Assembly (NCBI GenBank): GCA_030220185.1
Contig: JASPKZ010007247.1
Coordinates: 577,501-641,500 of the forward strand
Direction: 5' to 3'
Source: Diploptera punctata
Taxonomy: Eukaryota; Arthropoda; Insecta; Blattodea; Blaberidae
Length of the DNA: 64,000 bases
This document shows positions 10,522 to 23,173 of the stretch, piece after piece. The translations under genes were made by a program, and so were the position numbers. Numbering within the stretch: position 1 is the first letter of the stretch; each line of letters starts with the position of its first letter. Under the pieces are notes generated by a model. That model saw nothing but the letters and a program-made list of their open reading frames with translations, made no database searches and was not told the DNA's origin.

Positions 10522-13500
10522 TCACCAGCGAATTTAAACTTAACAAAATTAAATAGAGCTTAAATAAGTGGGTCTATATATTGTTAAGAGGATCTTCATA
10601 TTAAAGGGGATTTAAATGAACTATTTTCATTTTATAATTCCCCGATGAACTAGTGTGCTTGCCTCTGATTTGAAGTTCTCGAGTTTCAATTCCCCTCGGA
10701 TGGATTCATTTTTTCATGATGTAAAAGTGCGGAGTATAAATCCTTCGGCACGGAAATAAAGCCATGGGTCCCTGTCGTAGATTTACGGTATGTAAAATAA
10801 TCTCAAACGTGAACTAGGAGGCCTCTGGCAAACGTATTTGGACCGTTGACGCCCATCTTTGATTTGCACCGTTAATGACATGAGCTGTTATAAGGTTTCG
10901 ATAAATAACATAGGAACATTATAGGTACTAGTGAACTGGTCATATCTCACATCATTGTCATGTACGGAAATATGCGCAATATCGAATACTGCAACTTGTG
11001 ACTGTTATAAGAGTAATGTAACATTTTATATCTTGCATAATCGTTTATCAAAACAGCTGCTTCATTATAGGCCTCTAGGCCGAAGAAATGTAGGAAGACC
11101 AAAACGTCGTTTGAAGGACGACCTGCGCCTGTAGCATGTAGTGTGCCGGGGAGCGGAACGGGCCAACAGGCCCATACCTTGAAGATGATGATGATGATGG
11201 TGCATATCATCACGTCTTCAGTTAAGCTTATATGCACATGCAGATCTTCTGTGGAAAAAATCTGTTACTCTTTTCCTGTAGGCCCATTCTTACGCTCGTG
11301 GTATGTGTCAATTAGTTTAGTTATTTTCATTTGTTTACTAGCTAATACCCGGCGTGCGCTGCTACGCCTAAATAAATGAAATGTGCTTTTATGTTTAGTT
11401 GAATAACTAAAAAGAAAAAAATTATATCGTAATTATTTTAGATACCTCACGCTGATTCCCGGCGTTGCCCGGGAATCTACTTATTCCTATCGTCTTGGTA
11501 TCAATGAGCTGAAAGACAAAAAATAGTTATTGTGAGTTATCAGTAAAAGATAGACAAATGCTGTTATGAATATTTTTTTAGATATTAATTCTGTGCACAT
11601 TAATTTGGTATATTTGTTAATGTTTAGGCAGCGAAAGCCATTTAAGCGTCCAAAAAGTGATTTTGTTAGAGCACCAATACACTTGTTTTTAGCTTTGACC
11701 CTATTGTAATATGACAATATGCTATACATGTCAAATGTTCCAAAACAATTCTTAAAATGGTGGTAAAATCTCCATTTAAATCGGTCAAGTAATTTTTGTG
11801 TCCGTAAAGGGCAGACAGACAAACTCACATTCATTTTTATATATAAAGATTGCAACCAGAAGTAAAAAGTATATATGAGGAGTGTTATGTTTATTGTTTT
11901 ACGTATAAATATTTTTTTATTGAAATGAACATTTTAAGGGAGAAATTATGGACACCTCACATATACCTGGTAAATGAGAGAGAGTCTGTTGTAATGGGAG
12001 CAGATAAGAAAGACCTTCTCCTCACTGTGGAACCTGATGGAACAGTGGTATCTTCCACAAGGTAAGATCTGTCATGTTTTACAGTTCATATAATCAACAA
12101 AGTAAGATAAATATGTTAAAATTCCAATATTTTTAAAGAGAAGAACACAAAAGGGAAATAGCTAATATGGATTCTTTGGTCTGTGACCGAATCAAATATC
12201 CTGATGAAACTGATGCATATCTATTGTTGTTCATTTAAATGAATTCACCACAATGTTAAACTGTGAAAGAGAGTGGTGTGAGAACTGTAATAGAACGTTG
12301 CAATATTTATATAGACTTACAGAAACAATATAAAGATAGCAGTTTTAATTAGGGACCAATTTATTTACTTCCCTTCCTAAAGAAGTCACACTTAGGAATT
12401 TTACACTGTGAAAAAATTCCATTAATTACCGGAAACTTCGAAACTACAGGAAAACATAATAACTACTAGTCCAATTGGACGTAAGCAACTAATTGTGTCC
12501 AATGCAAATGCAAACTGGGATTGTGAAGAAAAATGTTAGAATATGCAGTTGCAGAAAATTTATTTTTTTTCCTAATATAATATCCATCCATAGTAATTCT
12601 GCCCGAAGGCAGGTCCTTCACTGCAATCATAGCATTTTCATGCTATGCTTGCAGCTTTACTAGGGAATTGTGTAGGTGTGGTAGCTTCCCGTTGCTTTCC
12701 ACACCGGTGAAGGATGATGATGATAATGATAATGGTAAGGATGGTAATGATAAGGATGATGGCCGTATGATTTCGGGGACCGTTTGGGCCTTAATGTTTT
12801 CCTGACATTTGTCTTACAGGCGAGGAAAAACCCCGATAAAAACCTCACCCAGAAAAACTGCCCCGACCGGGGATCGAACCCGGGCCCGCTGCGTGACAAG
12901 GCAGCACGGTACCTCGAGACCACAGCGGTGGACTAATATAGTATAATAACACGAAATTTAAAGTCTATATATTAATATATTGGTTAATATATATTAAATC
13001 ATAGTTACGGAAAAATCACACAAATTAACGACTAATTAGCAGTTACCACGAAAATCTACATATACAAAATCTGTCACCGACAGAAGGTGATGAAACGCCG
13101 AGAAGACAATACTACAAAACACGGCCAATAAAAGATATTTTAGAATATCTATATATTAAGTTCTTTTGGAAGAAAATAATGATGTGTTTAAGTCTTAATA
13201 TGTTAATAATATAGTAAGTGGTTTTCAAGAAGGTTATTAAAATGTATCTAATAGTATATTATGGTCTCATTTGGTAAATTTCATGCCAGTGACTTTTTAT
13301 TATATAATTTTGAAATTCTCAAAAAAATTCTATGTTTGTAATTACTTAACTTTTCACAAAGAAGAAAATATAATTTTATTTGCAAAAACACTGTTCGTAA
13401 AGAATCTTTAATCGTTTCTAGAGGAAATTTAGAAGGTGTAGGCTATAACGAAATATAATTTTATGAATTTACCGAACTTTAACCCCTACTATGTTTTCAG

Positions 13501-16500
13501 GATGAAAGCTACACTTTACTGCCTTATGAACCTGCAGAAGTTTCCTTTTGACCAGCAACAGTGTCCTCTAGTGTTGGAAAGCTGTAAGTACGCATATCAC
13601 ACATTACTGAAAATACAAGCATTATAAACATAATAGTATATTGCGATACAAGTGAGGTAAGCACTTGTTACTGATCGAGAAAAAGTTTGAAAAAAACGAG
13701 GCATCATGCTTACCTCATGTGTATTGCATACTATTTTTTGGTCGATGTGACTAATTTTTATCAAATATAGTAATAAATGAACTAAAATATTGGTTGGATG
13801 TAAATGACTTCTATGAGAAAGAAACATCTGCTGATCGTTGCTATGTAGCTTTTCATTTGTTTTATTATAAGCAAGGATTGTTGGCTGTGGAGACATTTTT
13901 ATATGTAGTACCGTGATTAGAATCTGTTTGATGATATTATGGAAGGAGTCATGGTAGATGATAGAGAAATTGAAGAAGCCTGGAGAGTGGGATGTTCTGC
14001 ATTAATTCTGGAAAAGTCTAAAGAAAGGTACGAGTTAGTGTACAAACCATTCAAGAAATGTTTTATTTTACTTACCAAACGTGTGCTTTTTGAGTCCGTA
14101 TCAGCATTGCGATTTCTTTTGTTTGCATAGCAACCAGGTTACATGTGGGAACGTTGACTTACTTCCAGTAACAACAATATTGATAAGTATAAGAAATTAG
14201 TCACATCGACCAAAAAATATTTAATATTTTAAAACCACCGATGTGGACTAGGAATAATATAGTTGCATTTCACGCTGCGGGGCCTTTTATATTCCCGGTC
14301 GGGTTGAATTTCCTCGTTGCGATGTTTTTAGGATTTACCTCAATTTTTGATAAATTCTAAAATTCGGGCCACAATTTTTTGCCCTTGCGCTTTATCGATA
14401 GTCATAGCGAACGCAAGGCGTATTGGAAATTCAAGTTGTTTCAACTCGAACACGCGCGTATTCGAATGCGACGTTGTATCAAAATTTCAAGTCAATCGCC
14501 CGATGACGTACGTTTTGAGTTTTGCAAGTACAAACATACGGGGCACGCCTTAGCGTAGTGGTTAAGGCACTGAGATACAAGCCGGAGGGTCGAGGGTTAA
14601 GTCCCGTTGGGGTCAGGATTTTTAAACTGACCCAAACCCTCTGGCGGCACTATGGCCCTGGGGTCGACTCAGCCTCTAACGGAAATGAGTACCAGACGCT
14701 TGTTCTGGGGTAAAGGCGGCCGTCACGCAGGGCTGACAACCCGGCTGACATCAAGTACCGATTGTCTAGAAAAAGTGGGAGCCTTAACCTCCTACTACCC
14801 CAAAGGCCTCCTGAGGCCTGTTGTGGGATCACTTTAAAAAGTACAAACATACGCAAGCTGAATTTGTTATATATATAATAGTTATTTAGACGACTAGTTA
14901 CTAAACCTAATAATTTTGTAATGTATTGTCTACAATATTTTATTTACGTTCAGAGTATTTTAGTATGTGTTGTAAATCTAGAATATTTAAATAAATTTAT
15001 TTATTGCGGAAACGATATGTTTAGACAAAGAGTAAAGTGGGGATTGGATAAAAAAAACACGATGAATCAACAATGTTGTGTTATTCTGCAATTTTGGGTG
15101 CTAGTTTCATACGTGAATTTAAAGTAAAAATGAGCGGAGAAGGTGATTTTCACGGTCCATCAGAAAAAAATTTAATAGCAGTCCAAGATGCAACTATTAA
15201 TATACTTCCTTAATTCAAGGACAGTTTATTTAAGTAGTTATACGAAATCATCATTAAAGTGTATTTTACGTTTTGTTGAACATGTATTTTATGTTTTGAT
15301 AGCGTGTTTTGTGTTTTGTTACAATATAACATTATATGTTTCATTGTCTAGTAACTATGAACTAAAGCGTCACTTATTGTTATAATAGTGATAGTTTTAA
15401 AACAATAGAAAAACTAACGAATTTTTACATATAAAGATTTTCTAAAACGTCCACCGCTGTGGTCTCAAGGTATCGTGCTGCCTTGTCACGCAGCGGGCCC
15501 GGTTCGATTCCCGGTCGGGACAGTTTTTCTGGGTGAGGTTTTTATCGGGGTTTTTCCTCACCTGTAAGACAAATGTCAGGAAAACTTTAAGGCCCAAACG
15601 GTCCCCGAAATCATATGGCCATCGCAATTATCATCATCACTCATATTCATCTTAGATTAAGCTTAGAATTAGGAACTCTCCTAGCGCACCACTATCATCA
15701 TCATCAGCCATCATATCATCGGGGCAACGTAATCCCGCCTTCCAGGCGCCCCAACCTCAGAAGTGGGTTACAAGTACGCCATGCCAGGAGAGACACCAGG
15801 AATGTCGAAAGACGATCTGGGGATTTGCGAAAAAAAAAAAGATTTTATAAAACAATATAAAAGCAAACGAGCAGAAATTACTTACATGTGTGTCAGATTA
15901 CATAATAATGTACAATAATATAATAAGTTACAGTTTTACATGATTTTGTTTTCAATATGGTCCGAAACATATAAATAAGTTGCAGATAAACGATTGTTTC
16001 GCCTATTTAAGGGTTAATATCACTTGTACGAGCATTTATGCAAGGCACATGAATGAATACATACAACAATACAACAATAGACATAGGCCGCTATACTGTC
16101 TACTGGCATACACAGAATGATAGTTCATATTTATGCAAAATGAACAAGGATGTTAAAGAGTCTCAAAATTAAAATTAAATATCAATACGATACCCCCATA
16201 CCTAGCACTTAGAGTATACTGTATTAAGTAATTGTAGCGTTTAACTGATAGGAAAGCAGATTCAATTAAGAAAATTTACGACATAATGATGTCATTTACA
16301 ACAGTAGGTGGCTTCAAGGCCTCCTGCAACTGAATGCAATATCAAGGAAATCGTGCCGTATGAAGTGAACAATTGTTCGTTATGCGGGATTATTTTAACT
16401 AACTCCTTCGGATTGTTCTGTCCAGTAGAAACTAGCTCAATAAATAGAGGCAACCGCAGTGATCTAGATCGAATTAACATGTTTTCACCACAGGGCCGAT

Positions 16501-19500
16501 AACTGGTGCATCTCTATATAAACATAAAAAAAAAACGCAAGCCTGTTTCTTCAAAAAACGAAAACTCAGGAGATCATCATTACTTCACTCACTGCCACTA
16601 GACAACATTCCAGCACAATACACACGCCCAATTTACATACCTTAGCTCAAAACTTAAATAGGCCAGGGATACAGAAAGCCTTCAGACAAAAATGAGGCAA
16701 TTTATAAATATTATTTTGGTATAATATACAAGTTTATAAAATATATATTAGATTCGTAGATCCAGCAGTTCATTGCTTTTCTTAGAGGGGTAGGAATCGG
16801 CCGTGGTGGACTAGTGGTTATGCTCCTTGCCTCTAGTCCCAAAGGTTGCGGGTTCAAACTCGGCCGGGTTCGATGGATATTTTTGGATGGAAAAATCCAA
16901 GGAGCAAGTCGTCCGGGAGGGACTTTCAGCCGTGGGTTCCGAATCTGAAGATTTTCAGGCTCGTAAAAGATACTTAAGTCCGAATAAAAAGCCTCTAAGC
17001 AAAATATATTGATCTCAACATCCCAGCAATACCTTAGTTACCTGCTACATGCCTCATTGAGTGGATATTTTGAACGAATGCCATTCATGACATCTATGGG
17101 CAAATAAGGTAACTAAATTAATTTGCTCTAGTAGCTCCTAACGGGGGCACGCTGTAGCGTAGTGGTTAAGGCACTGAGCTACAAGCCGGAGGGTCGAGGG
17201 TTCAAGTCCCGTTGGGGTCAGGATTTTTAAACTGACCCAAACCCTCTGGCGGCACTATGGCCCTGGGGTCGACTCAGCCTCTAACGGAAATGAGTACCAG
17301 ACGCTTGTTCTGGGGGTAAAGGCGGCCGTCACGCAGGGCTGACAACCCGGCTGACATAAAGTGCCGATTGTCTAGAAAATGTGGGAGCCTTAACCTCCTA
17401 CTACCCCAAGGGCCTCCGGGCCTGATGTGGGAACACTTTACTTTTTTTTTTTAGTAGCTCCTAACAAAGGAGAGGTTATGGCTCATCATTGGCTATGCCA
17501 GCAGTGACCAGCTCAGATGCACTTAGGAAGTGCCATATACATCCGCGCGTAAGCAGGAGCATCTTTAGTCGAGAAGTGTGCAGCCGTTCACTCAGAGGTA
17601 GCTAGTCGCTTTTAAGAAACATTAAACCATTCTTTGGCATAGTGCAGTATTCGATGTTCTTGAATATTGAATATATATTAATTTAAAGAGCTATTACCGA
17701 TTACACTGAGCAACAAAAAATATTTTTTTTGTCTCAGAAAGAAAAAAATGTGATTATAATAGTATTTTTTTCTCCTGAATTCAAATATGATATCGGCGTT
17801 TCTCCATCGCGCAAGGTTTCCGAGAGACAGGCATTTTTAATTTCAAACACTTTAATATTTTCTACATTCGTAACTAAACAATATTCGAACATTCGGACTC
17901 ACCTAGAAAGTAAGAAATGACGATTGTCTGCTATATTTTGCCTGTGGAGCATCCCTCATGATAGTCCAACAATAATCGGCCAGCATATTAGGAATCCATT
18001 TGCCTTGATATCTCTTTTCCATAGCTGAAATCTCCTGAGTTAGCTCATTTGGTTTTATTTTACAATGGACAAATGAACGAAAAAACGTTTATTAAAAATA
18101 ATTACTTAAATCCATTAATTGAAATTGAAGTAAAAAAAACTGTGGGTAATGGAGAAATTCCGAGTACATATTTGAAAACACGATAAAAAACTGCATTAAG
18201 TACAACTATTGGTACTCATGAGACAAAAATCATGTTGACCAGTGTTATTAAATGGATAGAATTATGCTAAGATTAGAATGGTTTTAAACTCATTTAAAAT
18301 GTTGTGATGTATTTGTAAAATGCGCATACAACATTATTATTACATATTATCATAATATAGTCCACCGCTGTGGTCTCGAGGTAGCGTGCTGCCTTGTCAC
18401 GCAGCGGGCCCGGGTTCGATCCCCGGTCGGGGTAGTTTTTCTGCGTGAGGTTTTTATCGGGGGTTTCCTCACCTGTAAGACAAATGTCAGGAAAACTTTA
18501 AGGCCCAAACGGTCCCCGAAATCATATGGCCATCATCATCATCCCTCTCATTATCATCATCATCCTTCACGACGTGGAAAGCAACGGGAAGCTACCACAC
18601 CTACAATTCCCTAGTAAAGCTGCAAGCATAGCATGAAAATGCTATGATTGCAGTGAAGGACGTGCCTTCGGGCAGAATTACTATGGATTGATCATAATAT
18701 ATTGAGCCTATCATTTATGTAAATGTAGTAATTTCATCAAGTAACTCGAAAAATCGATTCAACAATTTTTCCTTGTTGAGACGTTGCACTTCACATGGAT
18801 GTTGAAGTATTTATAAGTAGAAATGAAACAATGAATTATTAGAATGTTATGCTTATATTAAAACATTATAGGGACTTACAACACTAGTGATATGATGCTG
18901 GCCTGGGAAGGTGACTCTCCTGTTACCGTCAATAAGGATTTGCATCTCACGGAGTACAAACTGGTCAACACTTGGTCCAACTTCAGTGTTGCCAACTACT
19001 CTCTCACTGAAGAAATTAGCTCTAACTTTGGATTTCACTCCCGATATTACGGCAAATTTGGTAAGTTGTCTCTTCATTATAGGATGAGATAAAAATACAG
19101 GGTATTCCGAACTATTCGTTCAAATTAATACAGGAGTTACAGAACATGAAAACAAATATATTTCGATAAGGAAATAAGGTCTCAGAAGTTAACTTGTAAT
19201 GTTGGAGAACATTTTGTTGATGGTGCTGACGTAAGTTGTTGTTTCGATCGAGGTGGTCCTGTGGCCTGGCCAACCAGATCACCTGACCTCACGTATTTGG
19301 ATTTCTTCCTCAGGGGGAATATGAAGCAGCTATTGTATGAAACCGTTGTGGAAACAGAATAAAATCTCGTCGCTAGAATTGCCGTCGCTGCTGGGATCAT
19401 TGCGGACATGTCAGGAATCTTCGAACGAACACGGACAATTAATGGTCAGACGATGTACTGCGTGCATCAGGCCAATGACCGAGCATTCGAGCAATTCTTG

Positions 19501-22500
19501 TGATAGCTACTGCTGTAATTAACATGTTAAACTATCTTCTGTGTAAATCGTCCCTAACATTACAAATTAACTTCAGAGACCATATGTTCCTTATATAAAT
19601 ATATTTGTTTTGATGTTTTCTACTTTCTGAATTAATTTGAATGATTACACTGGTCAACAGTGGTTTTGTTGCCCTTGATATAAGATTAATTTCGAATATA
19701 TTTATGGTCTCAATTCATGAAACTATTAATGATTTTGGAAGATTTGCTCTGGTATTTTTTATATCTTTATTTTCATTTTACACTAGAAAAAATGGAAATA
19801 AAAAAATAACAGATATATTTATAATGGCAATTGTTGTTTGAAAAAAGTATACACCGACGAAAATAGAAAGAAAAATGTCGAAAACCCATGTTATACTTCA
19901 GTGAAACGTCTTTTATAAGATTTTCTTTATAATTTTTAGAGCACATTCAGCACTTTCATAAATATATTCGTAAACTGTGCACTTGAAAACATAGAAATTC
20001 GCAGAGATATCCAGGGCAACAAAAAAAATTGTAGAGCTGTGTTAGTTTCAGAACAGCCTGTATACTACATTGCTTGGATGTTAAATTTTGGTAGATGAAA
20101 TTTTGTTTATTATTTGGATTGTTTAAGGAATAGAATGGAAATAGAATTAATTAGTTTATTAGTTGTTTGATAGAAGGGATAGAAATAGTAATTTTTTTTT
20201 TCATTATTAATTAAAAAGGTTTGGGGCCTGTAGGATACTTCCTCAATGTAGTCACTTAATTATTGGTTAATCCACCCCATCCTTTCCTAATCCAAGTTAT
20301 ACTCGAAAGCAGAACAGCATCGGAGATATATTAACAAATTTACTGAGTTTCTCCAACATAAGTATCAAAACAAAACATAACTATTCTGACAAGGAACCGT
20401 CAACTGTTGCATGCCGAAACGTACCTCGAAATTTCTCTCAGAGAAGCGTTGTGATGTACCAAGGCCGTGTTTAAAAAACATATCTGCCGTTTTTAACTAT
20501 AAGGCTCAAGAATCGAAGCAAGAATCCAGCAATTGCAACCCATTGTACGGAGCAGATGTACATCCCTGCATGAGTTAAGAGTGAAGTGAAGTGGTACGCG
20601 GCGCGGACGGAGGGTATTGACGGTTATCCAGTCTGTCAATACAGGATTTGTATTACTTCCCTATAGTTTAAGTGAGAGATTTGGAGCTGGATTGTAGTGC
20701 GTTGTAGTTAAAAAGGCACAAAATATTATGGACACTATCTTTATACATCACAACGCTTCTCTGAAAGAAATTTCAAGGTAAGTTTCGGCATGCAATGGTT
20801 GACAGTTCTCTTGTGAGAGAGAAGCAGCATGGACCTGTCATCCAGATCATTAAATTATAGTAAAATTGCTGATAAGTTTATTTTAATACAAGAATATGGT
20901 TTCATTTCTTAGATGTGATATATTACTATTTTTATATAAAATAACGGTACTTTATTGTTAAATAACCTGGTACCTTCATTACATTTTTTATATTTTTTCA
21001 TATTTCTTCATCATCTACCGTCACAGTTTAGACCATTTCTGATCTGTTCCGACTCCATATTATAGTTGCTCGCTCATATTATCTTTTTGATCAAATTTTT
21101 ATTTAGTATTTAATATTATAGTTAATTGAGATTGTTATATTCTAATGTAATATATATTTGTCCTGGTGAGTGGGAGAGAAGGCTACATGGCCTTAACTCC
21201 ACCGGGCTAAATAAATCTAAATCCAATATATAAAAATGAATGAATATTTGTTTGTTTGTTCATACTTTATGCGTAGCCATACCGTTGATCCGATTGTGAT
21301 AGGGCTTTTTGCAAAATGTTCAGGAGATTCCCGGGATGAAAATAGGCTATAAGAGAGTTGTGATACTCAACTCCTACACACTTAAAAATCGCCCTTTGGA
21401 GTGAAAAACGTGAAAAAAGTAGCTCTTTGGACGCTTAAATGGCTTACGCTGCCTAAACCATAATAAATACACAAAATGAATGTACACAGAATTGAATATC
21501 TCAAAAAGCTCTACAACAAAGTCCGCGACCAGCATATGTTTATCTCTTACGGATAACTCACAATAACCATTTTGTCTTTCATTGATGCAAAGAAGATCGA
21601 GACAAGCACGTAAATTCCTGTGCAAGCATAGCAGCCCAAGACGGGTATTCTTTTACGGATACTCACAATAATGAATTTTGTCTTTTAGCTCATTTATGCC
21701 AAGAAGATCGAAATAAGTAAATTCCCGGGCAACACCGAGCAATCAGCACAGGGAATCTTAAAATAATTACGATATAGCCTACATTTATAATTATTTTTCA
21801 TTTTACTTATTCAACTAATCATAAGAAGTACATTCTTGTTTGTCTTTCAGCTCATTTATGTCAAGAAGATCGGGAAGAGTAGATTCCCGGGCAATGCCGG
21901 GTAATCAGCACGGGGTAGCTAAAAAATATAAATTTATAATCATTTGTCCTCTTAATTATTCAACTAAACATAAAAACACATTAATTTGCATTTATTTAGC
22001 CGTAGCAGCGCACTCCGGGTTTTAGCTAGTATTTTATAAATAATATTGCACGAGACTTTATTTGCACAAATGTACGGCCAGCTACCGCTATTATTTTAGA
22101 ACATCTATTTTTAACAAATACAAGTGATCCAATTACGTGCCCAAGGAGGCGTTTGGGGTAATAGGAGGTTAGGGCTTCCACCAGGAAAATCGGCATGAAA
22201 TGTCATCCGGATTGTCAGATCTACGTGACAGCCACGTTTACCCCCAGAACATATGTCTACGTCCATTAGAAGCTGAACCGAGCCCAGAGTCATGGTGCCA
22301 CCGGAGGAATTAGGCCAGTTTAAAAACCCTAACCCCATCGGAACTTGAACCCGCGACAGTCCGACGGCTTGTTGCATATTGCCTTAATCAGTTACGCTAC
22401 GACGCACTCCATATATCAGGAAGGGTGAGAGGGATAGATCTAACAAGAAAAGTACTTAACTATTTGGTGTACCTCAGCTTCATGAGCAACTGTGGTGAGC

Positions 22501-22701
22501 TCATCAGGGCGAAACGATTCTGCAAGATCGTTAGCTAGACCTGGGGCTTTCTACAGTGGGAGATAAGCACAAGTTCTATTCGAGCGAATAGCCGAAGGAG
22601 GAGGCGGAGTTTGTCTCGTTCCGATTCGTTTTATTATTTCATATTACTATATTTATTATTATTTCATGTTACAAACTTATTATTATTTCATATTATTATA
22701 T

Positions 22702-22768
<67 letters not shown>

Positions 22769-23092
22769 CCACCGCTGTGGTCTCGAGGTAGCGTGCTGCC
22801 TTGTCACGCAGCGGGACCGGGTTCGATTCCCGGTCCGGATAGGCTCCTGGGAGAAGTTTTTTTCGGGTTTTTTTACTCACCTGTAAGACAAATGTCAGGA
22901 CGCTTAGGGCCCAACGGTCCCCGAAAATCATCCGGCCATCACTATCATCCTTATCATCATCCTTCATCGGTGTGGAATGCAACGGGAAGTTATCACATCT
23001 ATAATTCCCTAGTAAAGCTGCAAAGCATAGCATGAAAATGCTATGATTGCAGTGAAAGACCTGCCTCGGGCAGAAATACTATGGATGGATGG

Positions 23093-23173
<81 letters not shown>

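Noticed and set aside
11850..12065. ATG at 11850 or 11925 as start codon of the channel
   Set aside because: Exon A at 9333-9439 joins exon B in phase and supplies conserved loop D, so these ATGs are intronic.
14541..14620. Possible tRNA genes (good A- and B-box-like motifs here and in many other places)
   Set aside because: All sit at heads of repeated SINEs with TSDs or shared bodies; none folds by eye into a clean cloverleaf with an acceptor stem.
16292..16502. Overlapping small ORFs in a channel intron
   Set aside because: No conserved motif, no splice support; random open frames.
22683..23173. ORFs with long Tyr, Asn or Ile runs
   Set aside because: Translation of (TTA)n microsatellites fused to SINE or LINE sequence. 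The same applies at 8405, 10334 and 35468.
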